Positions 53,301-63,425 are shown, counted from the first letter of the stretch. The stretch is 64,000 nucleotides of DNA from Branchiostoma floridae (GCF_000003815.2 NC_049983.1:13708240-13772239), one strand, 5' to 3'. The notes: generated by a model not told the origin, from the sequence alone. Made by a program: numbers and translations.

Positions 53301-54620
53301 ATCAGGTGGGAACTCCTCAGGTGCTTAAGGGCCTTAAACATTTTGAAGTGTTGTTTTCGAGTATGTTTACTGATGTTATAGTGCTTTATCTTTGAAGCAA
53401 ATTGGTTCAAGTTACAACATGAGTAATCAGTTAAGAGGGTTCAATATATCACATGTTGTACTGTTTAACACCCATAGCTTCCGCCAGTGAGTTCCTTAAT
53501 AATAGAAGCAAGAGTCCGTAGGACACAATCCTCAGTGAAGTCATTATGGTGTTTGTAATGTTATGTGTTTGATACCCTCTTTAACCATCAATATGCCAAG
53601 TATCAGACTAATCCATGAAAAGGATCTTGATTTCTAGGTCAAGACACAGACCATACAAAACAAGTTGGTCAAAGTACAAAATTCTCTTCTTTAGCAAGAA
53701 AGCTATTGTAGTATTTGCTTATAAATTATGTAAATGAGTCCCTAATTTTCTATATAATTATGTNNNNNNNNNNNNNNNNNNNNNNNNNNNNNNNNNNNNN
53801 NNNNNNNNNNNNNNNNNNNNNNNNNNNNNNNNNNNNNNNNNNNNNNNNNNNNNNNNNNNNNNNNNNNNNNNNNNNNNNNNNNNNNNNNNNNNNNNNNNNN
53901 NNNNNNNNNNNNNNNNNNNNNNNNNNNNNNNNNNNNNNNNNNNNNNNNNNNNNNNNNNNNNNNNNNNNNNNNNNNNNNNNNNNNNNNNNNNNNNNNNNNN
54001 NNNNNNNNNNNNNNNNNNNNNNNNNNNNNNNNNNNNNNNNNNNNNNNNNNNNNNNNNNNNNNNNNNNNNNNNNNNNNNNNNNNNNNNNNNNNNNNNNNNN
54101 NNNNNNNNNNNNNNNNNNNNNNNNNNNNNNNNNNNNNNNNNNNNNNNNNNNNNNNNNNNNNNNNNNNNNNNNNNNNNNNNNNNNNNNNNNNNNNNNNNNN
54201 NNNNNNNNNNNNNNNNNNNNNNNNNNNNNNNNNNNNNNNNNNNNNNNNNNNNNNNNNNNNNNNNNNNNNNNNNNNNNNNNNNNNNNNNNNNNNNNNNNNN
54301 NNNNNNNNNNNNNNNNNNNNNNNNNNNNNNNNNNNNNNNNNNNNNNNNNNNNNNNNNNNNNNNNNNNNNNNNNNNNNNNNNNNNNNNNNNTTCCTTGTAG
54401 CCTCAGGCTGCAATCTATTTCTGAATAGAGTCTCAAGTTTCAAATCTTACGATTCTGTGAACTCCCCGTGCAGGTTGGGTTTGTGAACGGGCTGAAGTTC
54501 TCGAGTGACGGCAACTTCCTGGTGGCTGCAGTCGGACAGGAACACCGGCTGGGCAGGTGGTGGCGCCTGAAACCGGCCCGGAACAGTCTGGTCATCATCC
54601 GGCTCAGGAAAACCAGCTGA
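47318..54620 (+). CDS. RRP9: U3 snoRNP protein RRP9 (U3-55K), WD40 repeat
   Basis: Nucleolar component of the U3 snoRNP, needed for early cleavages that free 18S rRNA. Exons: 47318-47386, 47882-47988, 48590-48699, 49140-49207, 49553-49594, 49882-50008, 50272-50396, 50718-50810, 51170-51270, 51686-51823, 52323-52385, 53166-53320, then 54474-54620. All visible junctions keep phase. The protein has a basic N-terminus, an acidic stretch, the RLRLTKQYLAQLE helix, then a WD40 propeller with RTVRVWKIPEESQLVF and the family C-terminus GQEHRLGRWWR. Visible exons encode 447 residues plus a split codon; human RRP9 has about 475. One exon of roughly 25 codons, needed to join phase 1 to phase 0, is missing and probably lies in the 53764-54390 gap. 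The exon 12 end at 53320 is preferred over 53305 because it fits the family better. The acceptor of exon 12 is multiplied (see 52793-53195). Confidence 0.93.
52063..52179. repeat. 59-bp direct repeat, two copies, in an RRP9 intron
   Basis: Two copies of a roughly 50-bp conserved core, starting GTCTGGAGC at 52063 and 52122 and including AAGCTGCCATTCGGCGCC-like sequence. They differ at a few positions. GC-rich compared with the surrounding intron; origin unknown, possibly a repeat-family fragment. Confidence 0.75.
52793..53195 (+). repeat. Tandem array of eight splice-acceptor copies at RRP9 exon 12
   Basis: Eight copies of a 52-bp (later 51-bp) unit. Each contains the intron end CTGTACTGCAG and the first 30 bases of exon 12 (GAATGTTTGTGTGTGG...). 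Exon-like starts follow AG at 52804, 52856, 52908, 52960, 53012, 53064, 53115 and 53166. Only the last continues into the rest of exon 12 in the RRP9 frame. Copies 6 and 7 reach TGA within their own unit. Copy 5 reaches a TGA ending at 53243, and copies 1-4 meet TGA two units later. Copies are almost identical, so the expansion is recent or maintained by conversion. Confidence 0.92.
53570..53763. repeat. Possible remnant of the 7.3-8.4 kb element family
   Basis: Contains GCCAAGTATCAGACTAATCC, close to 8263-8300, and AAATTATGTAAATGAG, close to the element's ATTATGCAAAT words. The remainder is diverged and runs into the gap. Confidence 0.35.
53764..54390. other. Assembly gap (627 N) inside RRP9
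   Basis: The size is not a round placeholder, so it is probably an estimated gap. It most likely contains the penultimate RRP9 coding exon. Confidence 0.98.
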
Positions 54621-55295
54621 AACATGGGGACTGGGGAGGGGGGCGATGGAGTGTACCACTGAAGACTTTTTTACAGACACTTGGTAAATTTGTACTATGC
54701 TAAGATTCAGAATTAAGTAGAGAACTGGCAGATGTTCTGGTGGAGATCACAGCTTGATGTTGAACAGATAAGAGTCTGTTCTGAAGGCTGTGACTTATGA
54801 TCTTCATATACTCTGGGAGCAATCCTTGCTAGCATTTTATAGAGGATTGCTACAAGAGAAGAATATTTTTGTTTCCCCAAAGTGCTGATTAAGGCACTTG
54901 TTCGAGTTTGTTTAACAGTAAAGATGTTATTTGTACATGTACAGATGTTATAGGAACATGTACGTGTAGGTATGGCTACATACACATTTCTGTGTGATAC
55001 TAAGGCTAACACTTAACCTTAGTGCCAACATGTACTTTTGAATTATTGAGAAAAGAAAAGAGACAAATCAAATTAAGTGGTCACATTTTTAGGGACCAAG
55101 CAAATGGCATAGATTTTGACAAGGTATCTTGTGTAGAACCAACACTCTCATTTTTCATTTTGAAAGGCTTTTGTTCAATTTTTATCTCCTTAGCAGAGAT
55201 AGCAGAGGTCTGTTACAATAGATTGCCTGGACTCATTATGGAAAATGGAAAGATGCCGTCATAGTTTAGTTGAAACTTAACCTGACTATTGTGAA

Positions 55296-55301
55296 AATAA
55301 A
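55296..55301 (+). terminator. Poly(A) signal of RRP9
   Basis: First AATAAA after the RRP9 stop, about 680 bp downstream. Further AATAAA copies at 55891-55896 and near 56320 are alternatives. Confidence 0.45.
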
Positions 55302-56695
55302 CAATGATTATTTATACAACATCATTTCATCTCAGTTAGATTGTTTTGTCACAGACATTTTGTGTAGATTCCCAGTTCACCTCTTTCTATGCATATGAGA
55401 AGTCTATGTATTGTTACCCTAGGAGCCAACAAGAAGATTTCTTCACCTTACACATTCATGAAATCCCCACAAGAATCATAGACACAACTTCATGGTTGGG
55501 TACAAATCTTTAACCTACTTAACAGCAAAGCAGGAAGAAATTTCATTAAAAACCTAAACTAAAACTTTGGCATTGGCCTCAGTGTCAAGGACAGAACATA
55601 CAGAAGTGCAACGACACCACTTTTAACTATAGGGCAAATGACAGCTTTTATAGAGTTGCTTTTACGACTTGAAAAGCCAAGGGATGTCCGGTACTTATAT
55701 CAGATAAATGACTAAAATACATGAGTGGAAACATATCAATTTATCATAATTTGTTTCGAAGTATAACAATCTAGACAATGGCATGACTGCATGATGGAAT
55801 CATCAGATCAACAGTGACCTAACCCTATCTATGCAGAAAATGGAAACATAACTCGATTTTTCGAAGATATGTGGTTGGAAAATGTACTGCAATAAAAAAT
55901 AGACATTTTGAAATTTCCTGTTCTCAAACTTTTCCGTTCACTCGGTACACCTGGTGTGGCTACATGTGAAGTGTTATGTACACACCTTGAGTGTATTGTT
56001 TTATGACCAAGTTTTATTGCCTTTTATATCTGTACGTTGTATCTACCATATCTGCTGGGTGTTTCAACACCAATTACAGAGTGAAATATATTAACTTTTA
56101 ACTGAAAGAATTGTAGTACAGGAGCTGGCATTATTTATACGAGTTATCCAATATAGGTTAACAGACTAGCATGAGCAGTCTTAACGAACGAAGTAAAAAG
56201 ATATTTTAGTAGTATTAAGCAAGCACGTGTAAATATCTGCCTCCGACAACTTTAAAAAGTAAGTGTTATTCATTTTACTGAGGGCCCAGAGCCTGTTGGG
56301 TTCTCAGGGTGAAGGAGCAATAAAAACCTGAAGAGGGTATATATACCAAAATTAGACACCTAGAGTTGTTGGGAGCCCTCTACGTGTGACCACACCAGCT
56401 GTGTTGAATAAGAGCATTTTACAGTTTAAACTCAGAGGCGATTTTGAAACACTCACGACTTTTATGATTAACTTTCCTTGAAAGAAACATGGTATTTTGA
56501 TGTGGTTAACGTCCCACATTGCTAAGTATTCCCTATACCACAAAATCTGGATACGGTATAATGGTTTGATTGCACCAATTACTGATGTAAATAGCGTGAA
56601 AACCGCGGTGATGTGGAAACGTTTATCAGGCAAGCAAACTATGGCCCGCTTAGCAAACTCCTGACACGGGCTCACCAGACGAGTCGAATTGCTAC
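55302..56695. other. Intergenic DNA between RRP9 and the retrotransposon
   Basis: AT-rich and without coding exons or recognisable repeats. It ends in GCTAC (56691-56695), which should be the left copy of the target site duplication if the element is intact. Confidence 0.6.
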
Positions 56696-57536
56696 TGTAA
56701 GTGGGGTAAAGATGGTAACTCCCGGTTCTTTTTGGGAATCTGCTACAAAAGTTCGACACTAGAGGGAAATGACCACACGGACACAAGGCATTCTCTGCTT
56801 ACACAAAGGCGTCGCTCTCAAGACAGCCGCACCTGGACGTAACCATGGATCAACTGAACTCCCTGAGCAAAAAGCCTTGAATTTATTCATCTTCTTCTAA
56901 CACCTTATCGCGAGACGTGTGTCTCGGGTTCACTCCAGGAAGTACCTTTACCATACATATCATAACAGTGAAGAAACCTTTTGATGTCTTTGTTGTTTTT
57001 AGAGATGAAAGGGTTGAAGAACTAATGTCTACCTGCTAACGAGTTCTATGGCTTCAGTGTGAATTACAATAACACATGGACGACATGATAATGGTTCTTA
57101 TGAGTTCTGTGTGAAGTACACTAACATATGGGGACTGGCCCCAGCTTGTAGTCTCCAGTCAATGCAAATTACAGTTATCACCTCAGCGTTATGGCACTGT
57201 CACAATCAGCATACTAATTCTAGTCCTAGCAAAATGACAGCAAATAATACACAATGAAATACAATATTTTGGTATTCTGCCCTACTTACACCCGCCCATG
57301 AATTTTTAATCGAGCCGTCCCCGGCGAGGCAGACATGTGCATACTGATAAAAAAAAACACTTCCATATTTAAACTCCTGATCAAACAACTGGATAGTCGA
57401 ACAATGGTAAAGAAATACTACAAAGAATATAGAAACATAATACATTGACAATACGGAACGTGGTCACAGAGTTCATCATAATTCAAAGTTCAAAATCTCG
57501 AGTTGCTTTCCACCCTTCAGTCAGTCGTGGTGTTCA
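56696..57536 (-). repeat. 3' LTR
   Basis: On the plus strand it begins TGTAAGTGGGG, identical to the visible 5' LTR copy at 63763-63862. On the minus strand the end is therefore CACTTACA. The other boundary is inferred: TGAACACC follows directly after a polypurine tract, giving a TG...CA LTR of about 841 bp. A minus-strand AATAAA at 56887-56882 probably marks the end of R, leaving U5 of about 170-190 bp. A short hairpin CGAGAC/GTCTCG lies at 56911-56926. Confidence 0.65.
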
Positions 57537-57538
57537 TA

Positions 57539-57559
57539 TTCTCCTCTCTTCTCTCCCAG
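57539..57559 (-). other. Polypurine tract (plus-strand primer)
   Basis: On the minus strand this reads as almost pure purine (GGGAGAGAAGAGAGGAGAA), just before the proposed TG start of the 3' LTR. The position fits second-strand priming. A G-rich tract at about 58197-58208 is a weaker alternative. Confidence 0.55.
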
Positions 57560-58275
57560 TTTCCAACCGCTTCCACCAGTCCGGTCCCTCCCAGGTCGGT
57601 GTTTCTTCGCGGTGTCTCTCCCTCCTCCCGTGTTGTTGCAAGGCGCACAGACGTCTGCACACAGTCTCTCCCCAGGTGCTTTCCATCTCGCCGGCCTCCA
57701 GTGGAAGGTTTCCCGACGACGATGTGTACGCTGCGGGAGTCCCCGTTAAGGTGGCGACTGCGACACGGCGTCCAAGTAGGGTCGGATGGCCTGGCGGTAG
57801 TTAACCTCTCCAGCCAAACGTCGACGTCCTTCGTGAACCTGTGCAGGAATAGGGGAAGAGAACACCCAAACACACACACCTAGCCTGACCGCCATAACTA
57901 TCAGATATTCGCACAAAATACTCCTACCAATTAACTTCACTGAGACACTCACGAAAAAAACTGTTGTGACGTCAACACAAACCAGACTATAAACTCTCCC
58001 TGACCAGGAACTCCTTCAACTCTATGAATACTAATCATACTACCGCAACTAACTGGAAATATAATCGCTACATAACTTAACAAGATACTAATTTGGGAAG
58101 GGGCAACCACCTTATCTAATCTAAGAGCAGTACGCCTTACCGAAGGGCCGGAGCCCAACGCCGAAGTATGGCTTTCCAAGCAAAACGCACTACTTGCCTC
58201 CCCCCGGCTAACTATTCTCCCTAAGATGGCTGCCCACTTCAAAGGTCCGAAAATACATTTACATTACTTCAAAAC
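57560..58275 (-). other. Post-pol region with possible extra reading frame
   Basis: About 700 bp between the pol stop and the polypurine tract, longer than a minimal gypsy element needs. On the minus strand it contains a frame of 97 codons (58242-57949) with one hydrophobic stretch. It also has a strong splice-acceptor-like sequence, CCCCTATTCCTGCACAG, ending at about 57845, followed by two overlapping open frames, one of which runs into the LTR. I recognise no envelope or other known domain. It could be a remnant of a third gene or simply non-coding. Confidence 0.35.
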
Positions 58276-61200
58276 TCATTTTGCTGTATCATTCTTTCTA
58301 AGAGATCTATATGCACTTTGGAAAAGATTGCTGGCACGCTGTTTAAACACATCAGCGTACCGAACAGGCGGAACCCCTCTGTTTTCCCTCACGGGATACC
58401 TGGCTTCTTCTTCCTCTTCAGGAGGTGCTGCCGGGGGCTGCACGAGAACAATGGGCGGCTCCCCGTCCTCCTCACTCCCCTCCTCGTTACTCTCTATGGC
58501 TTCCCCTACTTCTACCATACCACGCCCCTCGCCTTCCCTTTGCCCGGCACGTGGGCGCCTGGCGTTTCTCGGGCGTGGATCAAACATGCAAGGCGTTAAC
58601 ATGTCCCTATGCAAAGTTCTACTTCGCCCCCCTCCCCTCTCTGGCGTGACGACATATACGGGAAGGTCAGCGTTCGGCTGAGAGTCTACAATATGAGGGA
58701 TCGACTCCCACTGATCCTTAAGTTTACACGGACCCCTTATCTTCTTGTTCCTCACCAGAACTCTTTCGCCTGGCAACAAGGGGGTCGTTTTAGCTGTGCG
58801 GTCATATAACCTCTTCTGCTCTGCCTTTGCAGTTTCTGCATTCTTAGCCGCTAGCTCGTACGCATATTGGTACTTCTTGTGGTGTTGATTCACCCATTCA
58901 TCAGGAGTCACCTCCTCCGTTTCGGAGTCCTCTGCATTATCTATACCTAGAGTCAGATCTATTGGAAGGCGCGCCTGTCTACCAAACAGCAAGTAATACG
59001 GTGAATAACCTGTTGTCGAGTGCGCGGTATTATTGTACGAGTGCACGAGTTCGGGAAGGTAATCAGGCCACCTGCGCTTCTGCTCTGACGTTAAGGTGCC
59101 TAACATATTTAAGAGCGTTCTGTTGAATCTCTCACACTGACCATTTCCTGACGGATGATACGGAGTTGTCCGGCTTTGTGCTGCCCCATACAACTCACAA
59201 AGACTCTGGATAGTTTGTGACAAGAAGGTCGCACCCTGGTCTGAATGTAATCTCCTCGGGAAGCCATACGGCATTATGAACCTAGACCACAGAGCCTTAG
59301 CTGTCGTTACTGCCAACTGATCCCTGGTCGGCACAGCCACCGTGAACTTGGTGAAGTGGTCTGTGATGACTAGAATATACTGATGGCCACTAGTGGCTTT
59401 CTCAACCTTCAGATAATCCACTGCCACTAACTCTAAGGGCGCCTTCGTAACGATACTAACTAAGGGGGACTTATTATTGGGAGGGCGCGTCTTGCGTAAA
59501 CAACACCTCTCACAGGACTGAATCCACGCACTTACGTCACCCTCCATACCTGGCCAATAGAATCTCTGACGCAAGAGATCAAGGACACGTGGAACTCCTA
59601 GATGCCCTGCCCGTGAGTGGACCTGAGAGAATACCTCTCTCCTAAGCGCAGCAGGGAGAACTAATTGTCTAACACCCTGGTCGGTCCTATGATTAACCGC
59701 CCGCCTATACAGGACACCTTCCTTCAACTCCAATCTCTCCCACTGGCCAAGGATTCTAACTACATCTCTCTCCTCCCCTGCACGCTCCCTGCAATCTGGC
59801 TTCCTACCTCTATTTACATAATGTATGACTCTATCAATTATCGGGTCATCCCTTTGTTGTTGGGCCAGGTCGTGCTGGGAGCTTCCTGGGAGTGTCGGCA
59901 TAGGATCAAAGGGACTAGCACCTACGACTTGACATATCTTGACGGACAAGGGTTCACTAGGAGGTACGACATAATTTTCACAAACAGCGGCGACTACTTC
60001 TCTTGGCAAACGCGAGAGAACGTCAGCGTTCACATTTGCCTTCCCCGGCCGATACTTTATCTCTAAGTCGAAGTTCGCCAGCCTAGCCGCCCATCTCTGT
60101 TCCACTGCCCCGAGCTGTGCTGTACCCAGGTGTGCTAGTGGGTTGTTATCTGTGTACACTGTGCACTTGGCACCATATAGATAATCTTTAAACTTGTCTG
60201 TCACCGCCCACTTCAGACCTAACAACTCTAGTTTAAAGGAGCTATAGTTGTCCATCTTACGTTCCGTCGGCCTCAGACCCCTACTAGCATACGCTATCAC
60301 CTTCTCTACACCGTTTTGCTCCTGCGACAAGACAGCACCTAGCCCATCATGGCTGGCATCTACGTACAAGGTGAATGGGAGTGTGAAGTCAGGATATGCT
60401 AATACATCAGCGCTCATCAGCTGTTTTCTCAAGGTGTCAAATGACTCTTGACACTCAGCCGACCATTCGAACGGAGTTGCTACCTGTCTTCTACCCTTCT
60501 TTGGCTGACCTAATGTTAACTTCTGCAAGGGGTGTGCTATCTTTGCGAAGTCTTTCACGAATCTCCGATAGTATGAGCAGAACCCTAGGAAGGACTTAAC
60601 TTGTTTTGCCGTCTTAGGAACCGGCCAATCTCTTAGGGCCGCACACTTTTCTGGGTCCGTGGCCACCCCTTGTTCAGAAACTACATGTCCCAGATACTTA
60701 ACCCGTCTTTTGAATAGGTGACACTTATTTGGGCGCAATTTGAGGCCATGTGCACGGAGACGTGTGAATACTAAGTCTAATCTAGCCAAATGATCATCAA
60801 AGCTGGATGAAAATACAATAATATCATCTAAGTATATAAGAAGTGTCTCCAGATTCTGATCCCCCAAACAACGTTGCATTAGACGTTGAAAAGTTGCAGG
60901 TGCCCCTGACAACCCGAACGGGAGCCTATTAAACTCAAACAATCCAAATTGTGTTGAAAAAGCTGTCTTTTCTCTATCAGCTTCGTCAACTGCGACTTGC
61001 CAGTAGCCACTGGCCAAGTCCAGGGTAGAAAACATGGCCGCCCCCTGCAGAGCCGATAGTGACTCCTCTATTCTGGGCAAGGGGAAGGCGTCATGATGGG
61101 TCTTGGCATTTAGCCGTCTATAATCTACGCAAAACCTCAAGTCCCCGTCTTTCTTTCTGACTAAAACTACTGGGGAAGACCAGGGACTACAACTTTCTCT

Positions 61201-62430
61201 TATCACATCTTGATCTAGCATGTCTTGTACGTGTTGTTTTACTTCTTTATATAGACATGGAGGGATGGTACGATACGGCTGCCGAATAGGCTGGGCGTCA
61301 CCTGTCGGGATCTGGTGTTTGATTGTTTCTGTGTATCCAAAGTCTTGTTTGTGTGAGGAAAACACATCTGCGTGTTTCTCCAACAATGCTTCTAACTTGG
61401 CTTCCTGCTCAGGTGTTAACTCCGCCCCGTCTAAATCTAACTTTGAATACACATTCTGACTGTCAGGATCATCTGTCTTAGCTCTATGCGGTTGGGGAGG
61501 CACTTCGTTTACATCCTCAGTATTCACACTAACGTTACATTGTATAAAATTCACTCTAACTTCCTGCTCCCCTGTAGCCTCTAATTCTACGGTACCCTGA
61601 GTCTGCAATTCTGCCAAGTACAGAACACCTAGCCGAGCCTTCTGACTTATCTGCACGTCCTGCCTACCTACATTGGCAAGACGAATAGGGACTCGCCCTC
61701 CCCGCACCTCAGCGTAACATCTAGCCACAAGGATCGGAGCCGGCAGACAACCTGCGTCCGGCGGTTCCACGAGAACTTGGTACGGCTTATTGTCGGGACT
61801 CGGACGGGCTCTACCATACACTACCATCTCGTGGCCCGCCGGAACAATGATCTGTCGACGACCTGACGCTCTGGCATACCCTACTCTACCATCCTCCCTA
61901 GCAAAATTAGCTTGTCTACGTGCGGAACGTATGGCTTTCTGCCAGACTTTACTACATGTATCAGTACTAGTTGATTGCCCTACACTGTCACTGTGATATT
62001 CACTAATTACATTCATACCGAGGATCCCCGGAGCGGTCCCACACCCATCTTCAACAACAATTATGCCGCGCTTTGGTAGTGTCCGTCCCCTAAATGTCAC
62101 ATCTAATTCACAATATCCCACGAATTTGATTGGCAGCCCGTTCGCGCCTGTCAACTTCAGCCAGCTGGACGCGTCTTTCAAACGTTCCCCCCTGTCCCCG
62201 AAATGTGTTTTGAAAAAATTGTAAGTCAACGTGGTCACTTGTGAGCCCGTATCAATCAGGCAAGGGACGGACACACCTTCAAAACCTACTTCGACTATGT
62301 CGCATCTCCCAATTGTCCTAGCCATTAGATCATCACTACTACTATTGCTACTACTATTCGAATTCTGGGACACGCATGTTGACGACAACCCTTCCCGCAA
62401 GCCTGGTCCCTCAGCCGCGGGCCTATCTAG
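58276..62430 (-). CDS. pol: Pol polyprotein (protease, RT, RNase H, integrase)
   Basis: Copies element RNA into DNA and inserts it. The frame is open from 62463 to the stop at 58276 and is -1 relative to gag. There is no ATG near its beginning (position 62400 is TTG), so it is expected to be made as a Gag-Pol fusion by frameshifting at 62430-62436. Counting from 62400: protease LIDTGSQ with Asp50; RT with YLDD at 523-526; RNase H with D681, E725, D751, D793; integrase zinc-binding H928, H933, C963, C966; catalytic D995, D1054, E1090 (35-residue D-E spacing). A chromatin-side C-terminal module with a LHRDMLTPC segment and an acidic Glu-rich tail follow. All key residues are present and there are no internal stops, so it may be active. 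Confidence 0.95.
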   Translation of the reverse strand, partial: LDRPAAEGPGLREGLSSTCVSQNSNSSSNSSSDDLMARTIGRCDIVEVGFEGVSVPCLIDTGSQVTTLTYNFFKTHFGDRGERLKDASSWLKLTGANGLPIKFVGYCELDVTFRGRTLPKRGIIVVEDGCGTAPGILGMNVISEYHSDSVGQSTSTDTCSKVWQKAIRSARRQANFAREDGRVGYARASGRRQIIVPAGHEMVVYGRARPSPDNKPYQVLVEPPDAGCLPAPILVARCYAEVRGGRVPIRLANVGRQDVQISQKARLGVLYLAELQTQGTVELEATGEQEVRVNFIQCNVSVNTEDVNEVPPQPHRAKTDDPDSQNVYSKLDLDGAELTPEQEAKLEALLEKHADVFSSHKQDFGYTETIKHQIPTGDAQPIRQPYRTIPPCLYKEVKQHVQDMLDQDVIRESCSPWSSPVVLVRKKDGDLRFCVDYRRLNAKTHHDAFPLPRIEESLSALQGAAMFSTLDLASGYWQVAVDEADREKTAFSTQFGLFEFNRLPFGLSGAPATFQRLMQRCLGDQNLETLLIYLDDIIVFSSSFDDHLARLDLVFTRLRAHGLKLRPNKCHLFKRRVKYLGHVVSEQGVATDPEKCAALRDWPVPKTAKQVKSFLGFCSYYRRFVKDFAKIAHPLQKLTLGQPKKGRRQVATPFEWSAECQESFDTLRKQLMSADVLAYPDFTLPFTLYVDASHDGLGAVLSQEQNGVEKVIAYASRGLRPTERKMDNYSSFKLELLGLKWAVTDKFKDYLYGAKCTVYTDNNPLAHLGTAQLGAVEQRWAARLANFDLEIKYRPGKANVNADVLSRLPREVVAAVCENYVVPPSEPLSVKICQVVGASPFDPMPTLPGSSQHDLAQQQRDDPIIDRVIHYVNRGRKPDCRERAGEERDVVRILGQWERLELKEGVLYRRAVNHRTDQGVRQLVLPAALRREVFSQVHSRAGHLGVPRVLDLLRQRFYWPGMEGDVSAWIQSCERCCLRKTRPPNNKSPLVSIVTKAPLELVAVDYLKVEKATSGHQYILVITDHFTKFTVAVPTRDQLAVTTAKALWSRFIMPYGFPRRLHSDQGATFLSQTIQSLCELYGAAQSRTTPYHPSGNGQCERFNRTLLNMLGTLTSEQKRRWPDYLPELVHSYNNTAHSTTGYSPYYLLFGRQARLPIDLTLGIDNAEDSETEEVTPDEWVNQHHKKYQYAYELAAKNAETAKAEQKRLYDRTAKTTPLLPGERVLVRNKKIRGPCKLKDQWESIPHIVDSQPNADLPVYVVTPERGGGRSRTLHRDMLTPCMFDPRPRNARRPRAGQREGEGRGMVEVGEAIESNEEGSEEDGEPPIVLVQPPAAPPEEEEEARYPVRENRGVPPVRYADVFKQRASNLFQSAYRSLRKNDTAK

Positions 62431-63425
62431 TTTGGGGGAGTCTGCATGCTGAAGTTTGGCCTGTTATAGCTATTTGGAACGCCTCTGGGGCAGTTCCTCT
62501 GTATGTGCCCCGGCTCCTTACACCTATGACACACTCGTACCCCACCGCTAGGACAGTCCCTTTGGAAGTGACCGGGCTCGTTACACCCGTAACAGATTGG
62601 ACGGCCCTGGTCGTCCCATCCCCTGTTAAATCCCTGTCCATAGCTATGGGTCTGGAGCCCGTTTCTTTCCCCGCGGTTATCATATCTGGGGTTCGATTGG
62701 TACCCCCGCCCCAGCTGAACTGCTTGGAGCTCCTTCCGCAGGGCTTCAATTGTGCGCCCCGTTTCTTCCCTCAGCTTAACTATTTCGGAAACTAAGGCGG
62801 ACTGCTCTTGACTTTGGGCGACCATGTTCTGGCGTGCCCCGACCCCTCGACTGCTCCATTCCCCGCTCAGCTGCAGGGCCTCCTCCCTAATGTCACTAAA
62901 CGTACGGGGATTGGCCGGGTCGGCAGACCTGAGGTACTGCCGGAGCTGCCTCTCCAGGTCACGGTCGCCCAGCCCGTCCAGAAACCTGTCTCTGAGCACC
63001 GCGTCCTCATCCACTAACCTACCTCCCCTCCTCCTCTCTGCCCGTTTTAGTATCTCCTGTAGGCTAAGTGCATACTTATTGATTGGTTCTTCGCTACATT
63101 GGTCCCTGGCATAGAATCTGCCCATTATCACCGACACTGGGGCTGTGTCACCGTAGGCTGTCTGGAGTGCTTCCTTAACCTTCTCTAAATTCTTCCTGTC
63201 ATCATCCGACAATACGGCGATCACCCTCTTCGCCTGCCCCTCTAAGTTCCTATAAATCATACCAGCCCTCTGTGCCTCTGGCGTACTGTAAAGGGTGAAC
63301 GCGCTGTCTATCTCTTCCAAAAATTCTTCCACAACCTGCCCTGACGGCGACCCCGAAAACTTCGGCCACTTTCTTTCATACGGCACATACATGACGCTAG
63401 CGGCTGCCTGTGCTCCTTCTTCCAT
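62427..63425 (-). CDS. gag: Gag polyprotein (capsid and nucleocapsid)
   Basis: Structural protein that packages the element RNA in cytoplasmic particles. 332 codons from ATG at 63425. Residues about 15-190 form the capsid-like part, beginning after a YERKWPKFSG segment. Residues about 205-240 look like a short coiled coil. Two zinc knuckles of form CX2CX4HX4C lie at C278/C281/H286/C291 and C299/C302/H307/C312, with Arg/Gly-rich surroundings typical of nucleocapsids. The stop codon TAG at 62429-62427 directly follows a slippery heptamer. This is the first ATG of the open frame and follows a leader of about 320 bp after the primer-binding site. Confidence 0.93.
   Translation of the reverse strand: MEEGAQAAASVMYVPYERKWPKFSGSPSGQVVEEFLEEIDSAFTLYSTPEAQRAGMIYRNLEGQAKRVIAVLSDDDRKNLEKVKEALQTAYGDTAPVSVIMGRFYARDQCSEEPINKYALSLQEILKRAERRRGGRLVDEDAVLRDRFLDGLGDRDLERQLRQYLRSADPANPRTFSDIREEALQLSGEWSSRGVGARQNMVAQSQEQSALVSEIVKLREETGRTIEALRKELQAVQLGRGYQSNPRYDNRGERNGLQTHSYGQGFNRGWDDQGRPICYGCNEPGHFQRDCPSGGVRVCHRCKEPGHIQRNCPRGVPNSYNRPNFSMQTPPN
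62430..62436 (-). promoter_or_regulatory. -1 ribosomal frameshift site C CCA AAC
   Basis: On the minus strand the last two gag codons, with the preceding C, form C CCA AAC. This is an X XXY YYZ slippery heptamer with Z next to the TAG stop. A -1 slip here enters the pol frame. The pol frame has an upstream stop at 62466-62464, so the slip must occur within 62427-62463, and this is the only heptamer of this class I see there. A downstream stem or pseudoknot is expected but not resolved by eye. Confidence 0.7.

Noticed and set aside
53715..54443. Large open frames across the N run
   Set aside because: Artefact of reading N as coding sequence.
58276..62400. Pol starting with its own initiator at 62400
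   Set aside because: The codon there is TTG and the frame stays open upstream to 62463; a frameshift from gag fits better.
62423..62749. 108-codon minus-strand frame overlapping gag
   Set aside because: It lies in a third frame inside the nucleocapsid coding region and has no features of its own.
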